The position numbers and the translations under genes are program-made. From Reyranella sp. (lineage in GTDB: Bacteria > Pseudomonadota > Alphaproteobacteria > Reyranellales > Reyranellaceae), in assembly GCA_030679805.1 (NCBI GenBank), contig JAUXST010000704.1, positions 1 to 7,995 of the forward strand: a stretch of 7,995 nt of DNA, in the 5' to 3' direction. The notes under the pieces are model-generated. The model was not told the origin of the DNA. It saw nothing but the letters and a program-made list of their open reading frames with translations, and did no database searches. Positions 5,086-7,995 of the stretch are shown here, piece after piece (position 1 is the stretch's first letter; each line of letters begins with the position of its first letter).

Positions 5086-5541
5086 TCAGTTCGCCTTGGC
5101 GCGGAACTTTTCGTGGCAGGCGCCACAGGCCTTGCCGGTGCCGCCGAACGCCGCCGTCAAGGCTGCCATGTCACCCGAACCCGCCGCGACAGCAAGCTTG
5201 TCGTAGGCGGCATCGGCCCCCTTGCTTGCGGCCTGGAAGCCCGCCATGTCGGACCATACCGTCGGCAGCGCCTTGGTCTCGCCCTTGTCGGAGCCCGCCG
5301 GGAACAGCTTCACGAAGGCCGCTTCGAGCGTCTTGAGCTTGGCGGCCTGCTCGACGGCACCGGCGGTAGCGCCCTTGGCGTCGATGATGCCCTTGATCGC
5401 GCGCATCGCAGCAGCGGTCTGCTTACGATTTTCCTGACGCTCCTTGATGACGTCGGCCTGCGCAAACGCAATCGTCGCGCCGCCGACCATCGTGCCGGCC
5501 GCGAGCGCGCCGATCACAGCTAAAACCAGTGTCTTTCTCAT
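5086..5541 (-). CDS. Class II cytochrome c (c'/c556-like), periplasmic
   Basis: The precursor has 151 residues. A signal peptide (MRKTLVLAVIGALAAGTMVG and on to AFA, cleavage before Gln28) leads to a mature four-helix bundle of normal size. The single haem site is CGACH at residues 139-143 near the C terminus, the hallmark of class II cytochromes c (Cytochrom_C_2 family). His143 is the proximal ligand. The N-terminal helix VIKERQENRK aligns with the usual R-Q-x-x-M-K stretch, and Arg39 then sits where Met, Leu or Phe normally faces the distal haem side. Met46 is nearby. The start is clear: aaagggg lies 7 nt before the ATG. It is divergent from a membrane cytochrome b, a common pairing that suggests electron exchange. 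Whether it carries electrons or binds NO or CO is not decided. Confidence 0.9.
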   Translation of the reverse strand: MRKTLVLAVIGALAAGTMVGGATIAFAQADVIKERQENRKQTAAAMRAIKGIIDAKGATAGAVEQAAKLKTLEAAFVKLFPAGSDKGETKALPTVWSDMAGFQAASKGADAAYDKLAVAAGSGDMAALTAAFGGTGKACGACHEKFRAKAN

Positions 5542-5723
5542 GAGCCATCCCCTTTGAATTCAATCGGCCGACGGGCCCTTTGGACCTCGCCGCCCGCGTA
5601 TTTGTTGCAGAGGTTGGCATCAAAGCGAACAAGTTAGAGGGACCTGCCGCCATCACGACTGCGTGTAGTGGGCTCGGGCGGGCGGGGGATTGAAAGCGTT
5701 CCTGCGGGAGTCGATAACGGCGC
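5542..5723. promoter_or_regulatory. Divergent promoter region between cytochrome c and cytochrome b genes
   Basis: These 182 bp must hold promoters for both cytochrome genes. The cytochrome c ribosome site (5549-5555, minus strand) is clear. For cytochrome b the nearest purine-rich site is gcgggag at 5704-5710, rather far from the ATG. I see no Fnr/FixK box (TTGAT-N4-ATCAA) and no strong palindrome. Confidence 0.45.
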
Positions 5724-6422
5724 ATGGCCGAAAAGAATGAACGCAAGATCCGGGTCTGGGATCTGCCTGTCCGACTGTTCCACTGGACGCTCGTCATCCT
5801 GATGGTGGTCTCATACTTCACCGCACGAGCCGGCGGGGAGTGGATGAAGTTCCACTTCTGGTCGGGCTACGCGATCCTCACCCTGGTTCTCTTTCGCATT
5901 GCCTGGGGCTTCATCGGCAGCACCACCGCCCGTTTCGCCGATTTCGTGAGGGGACCGGCAGCGGCGATCGGCCATCTCCGGGACCTTCTGGGAAGCGGCC
6001 GTCCGCGCGAGGCCGGGCACAACCCTCTGGGCGGCGCGATGGTCGTGGCGCTGCTGCTGGCCGTGCTGCTGCAGGCCTCGGCCGGACTGTTCTCGGCCGA
6101 CACCGACATGGGTACGGTGAACGGGCCGCTCGCCCTGCTGGTCGCCGACAAATGGATCGAGCGGGCGACCGCGTTTCACAAATTCTGGATCAACGTGCTC
6201 CTCTGGATGGTGGCGCTGCATGTGCTGGCTGCCATCATCTATCTCGTCTGGAAGCGGCAGAATCTGATCGGCGCCATGCTGACCGGCCGGAAGCCGTTCG
6301 ACGACGTGGTGCCGCCGGGCAAGCCCGCGCCTGTTCTGGTCTTCGTCTCGAACCGGCTGGCGGTGTCGCTGCTGCTCGCCGCGGCGGCCATCGTCTACTT
6401 CATCGTGCGTGTCGGCGGCTGA
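5724..6422 (+). CDS. Membrane cytochrome b (cytochrome b561/hydrogenase-b type)
   Basis: The protein has 232 residues and belongs to the small di-haem cytochrome b family (cytochrome b561, bacterial/Ni-hydrogenase b-type). These pass electrons between quinones and a periplasmic partner. The family signature RVWDLPVRLFHW opens the first helix with His20. About five membrane helices are seen near residues 17-34, 44-64, 103-122, 154-176 and 208-229. Candidate haem ligands are His20, His44, His152 (AFHKFW) and His166 (ALHVLAA); His84 and His99 lie in the loop after helix 2. A GRKPFDDVVPPGKPAP segment links helix 4 to the last helix. It is divergent from the class II cytochrome c, the likely partner by context only. 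The hydrogenase association is not supported here, as no hydrogenase genes are visible. Confidence 0.88.
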   Translation: MAEKNERKIRVWDLPVRLFHWTLVILMVVSYFTARAGGEWMKFHFWSGYAILTLVLFRIAWGFIGSTTARFADFVRGPAAAIGHLRDLLGSGRPREAGHNPLGGAMVVALLLAVLLQASAGLFSADTDMGTVNGPLALLVADKWIERATAFHKFWINVLLWMVALHVLAAIIYLVWKRQNLIGAMLTGRKPFDDVVPPGKPAPVLVFVSNRLAVSLLLAAAAIVYFIVRVGG

Positions 6423-6460
6423 GCCGCCCCCTCGTCTGTTCACGTGCGGCCTGCTCCCTC

Positions 6461-6481
6461 GGCCTTGCTGGCTGGAAGGCC
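6461..6481 (+). terminator. Weak hairpin after the cytochrome b gene
   Basis: ggcctt (6461-6466) and aaggcc (6476-6481) form a 6-bp stem with a 9-nt loop, 38 bp after the cytochrome b stop. A C-rich tail follows instead of T, so termination here is doubtful. Confidence 0.25.
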
Positions 6482-6526
6482 CCCCTCTAGGGTGCCTGTT
6501 GCCCTTGTGAATTTGGATTTTGCATC

Positions 6527-7375
<849 letters not shown>

Positions 7376-7391
7376 CGAAAGGGAGATCGCG

Positions 7392-7995
7392 ATGTTCGTG
7401 AACTTCTTCCTTGAACTGCGTCAAGCCAAGGTGCCGGTCTCCATCAAGGAGTACCTCGCGCTGATGGAAGGCATGGACAAGGGCGTCTCCGACTACAGCG
7501 TCGACGATTTCTATTACCTGTCGCGCGCCATCCTGGTGAAGGACGAGCGCAACCTCGACAAGTTCGACCGCGTGTTCGGCCACATCTTCAAGGGCCTCGA
7601 GGCCGTGCCCGGCGAAGGCGTGGCGGCCGAGATCCCCGAGGAATGGCTGCGCAAGCTCGCCGAGAAGCTTCTCACCGAGGAAGAGAAGAAGCAGATCGAG
7701 TCGATGGGTGGCTGGGAGAAGCTCATGGAGACGCTGAAGAAGCGCCTCGAGGAGCAGCAGAAGCGCCACCAGGGCGGCAGCAAGTGGATCGGCACGGCGG
7801 GCACCTCGCCGTTCGGCGCCCACGGCTTCAACCCGGAAGGCGTGCGCATCGGCCAGGACAAGAACCGCGAGGGCCGCGCGGTCAAGGTGTGGGACAAGCG
7901 CGAGTACAAGAACCTCGACGACACCGTCGAGATCGGCACGCGCAACATCAAGATCGCGCTCCGGCGCCTGCGCAAGTTCGCGCGCGAGGGCGCCG
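7392..7995 (+). CDS. CoxE-like / VWA-family protein, N-terminal part
   Basis: About 201 codons are visible before the window ends. The start is well supported: gggag lies 6 nt before the ATG. The N terminus MFVNFFLELRQAKVPVSIKE, followed by YLALMEG, then DDFYYLSRAILVKDERNLDKFDRVFGHIFKG, matches the N-terminal region of CoxE-like proteins (COG3825 type), which carry a C-terminal von Willebrand A metal-binding domain. That domain is not in the window. A charged, probably coiled region follows (about 88-125), then the conserved AGTSPFGAHGFNPEGVRIG segment at about residues 136-154. It acts with MoxR-type ATPases, and its gene lies directly after one here. In carboxydotrophs such pairs help mature CO dehydrogenase; no such genes are seen here, so that role is not claimed. 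Confidence 0.88.
   Translation, partial: MFVNFFLELRQAKVPVSIKEYLALMEGMDKGVSDYSVDDFYYLSRAILVKDERNLDKFDRVFGHIFKGLEAVPGEGVAAEIPEEWLRKLAEKLLTEEEKKQIESMGGWEKLMETLKKRLEEQQKRHQGGSKWIGTAGTSPFGAHGFNPEGVRIGQDKNREGRAVKVWDKREYKNLDDTVEIGTRNIKIALRRLRKFAREGA

Noticed and set aside
5542..5723. Fnr/FixK site between the cytochrome genes
   Set aside because: No TTGAT-N4-ATCAA-like palindrome is found.
5724..6422. Hydrogenase-specific role for the cytochrome b
   Set aside because: The family includes hydrogenase b-type subunits, but no hydrogenase or maturation gene is in the window.

Overview
The window looks like GC-rich alphaproteobacterial chromosome. The protein families support this: an MmcB-type DNA repair protein, exported Sel1-repeat proteins, a class II cytochrome c next to a small membrane cytochrome b, and a MoxR/CoxE-like pair. 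I cannot name the genus; a Rhodospirillales- or Hyphomicrobiales-like host is a guess from gene style.

Layout: (1) 1-950 is an IS630-family insertion sequence. Only its extreme left end lies outside the window. Its transposase is split into two frames at a run of seven A and is probably joined by -1 frameshifting. (2) 965-3222, minus strand, holds two exported Sel1-repeat proteins that overlap by ATGA, followed 87 bp downstream by an mmcB-like nuclease-fold gene whose stop lies 15 bp from the IS end. (3) 3223-4183 has no convincing gene. It contains two AT-rich patches, many perfect inverted repeats, a hairpin cluster ending in a terminator-like stem on the plus strand, and weak small ORFs. 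(4) 4184-5075, plus strand, holds a TetR-family regulator and then a 60-residue hydrophobic protein with a GTG start. (5) 5086-6422 holds a divergent pair: a periplasmic class II cytochrome c (minus) and a five-helix membrane cytochrome b (plus). (6) 6527-7995, plus strand, holds a MoxR-type AAA+ ATPase followed 16 bp later by the start of a CoxE-like/VWA-family protein cut by the window edge.

How they work together: the cytochrome pair suggests electron transfer between the membrane quinone pool and a periplasmic c-type haem. The MoxR and CoxE-like proteins are a known chaperone-type pair. The Sel1 pair is translationally coupled and probably works in the envelope. No complete new system is evident. 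The points most worth a second look are the structured gene-poor stretch at 3390-3990, the 25-nt palindrome between the convergent genes near 5050, the Arg at the usual distal-ligand position of the cytochrome c, and the candidate operator upstream of the TetR gene.
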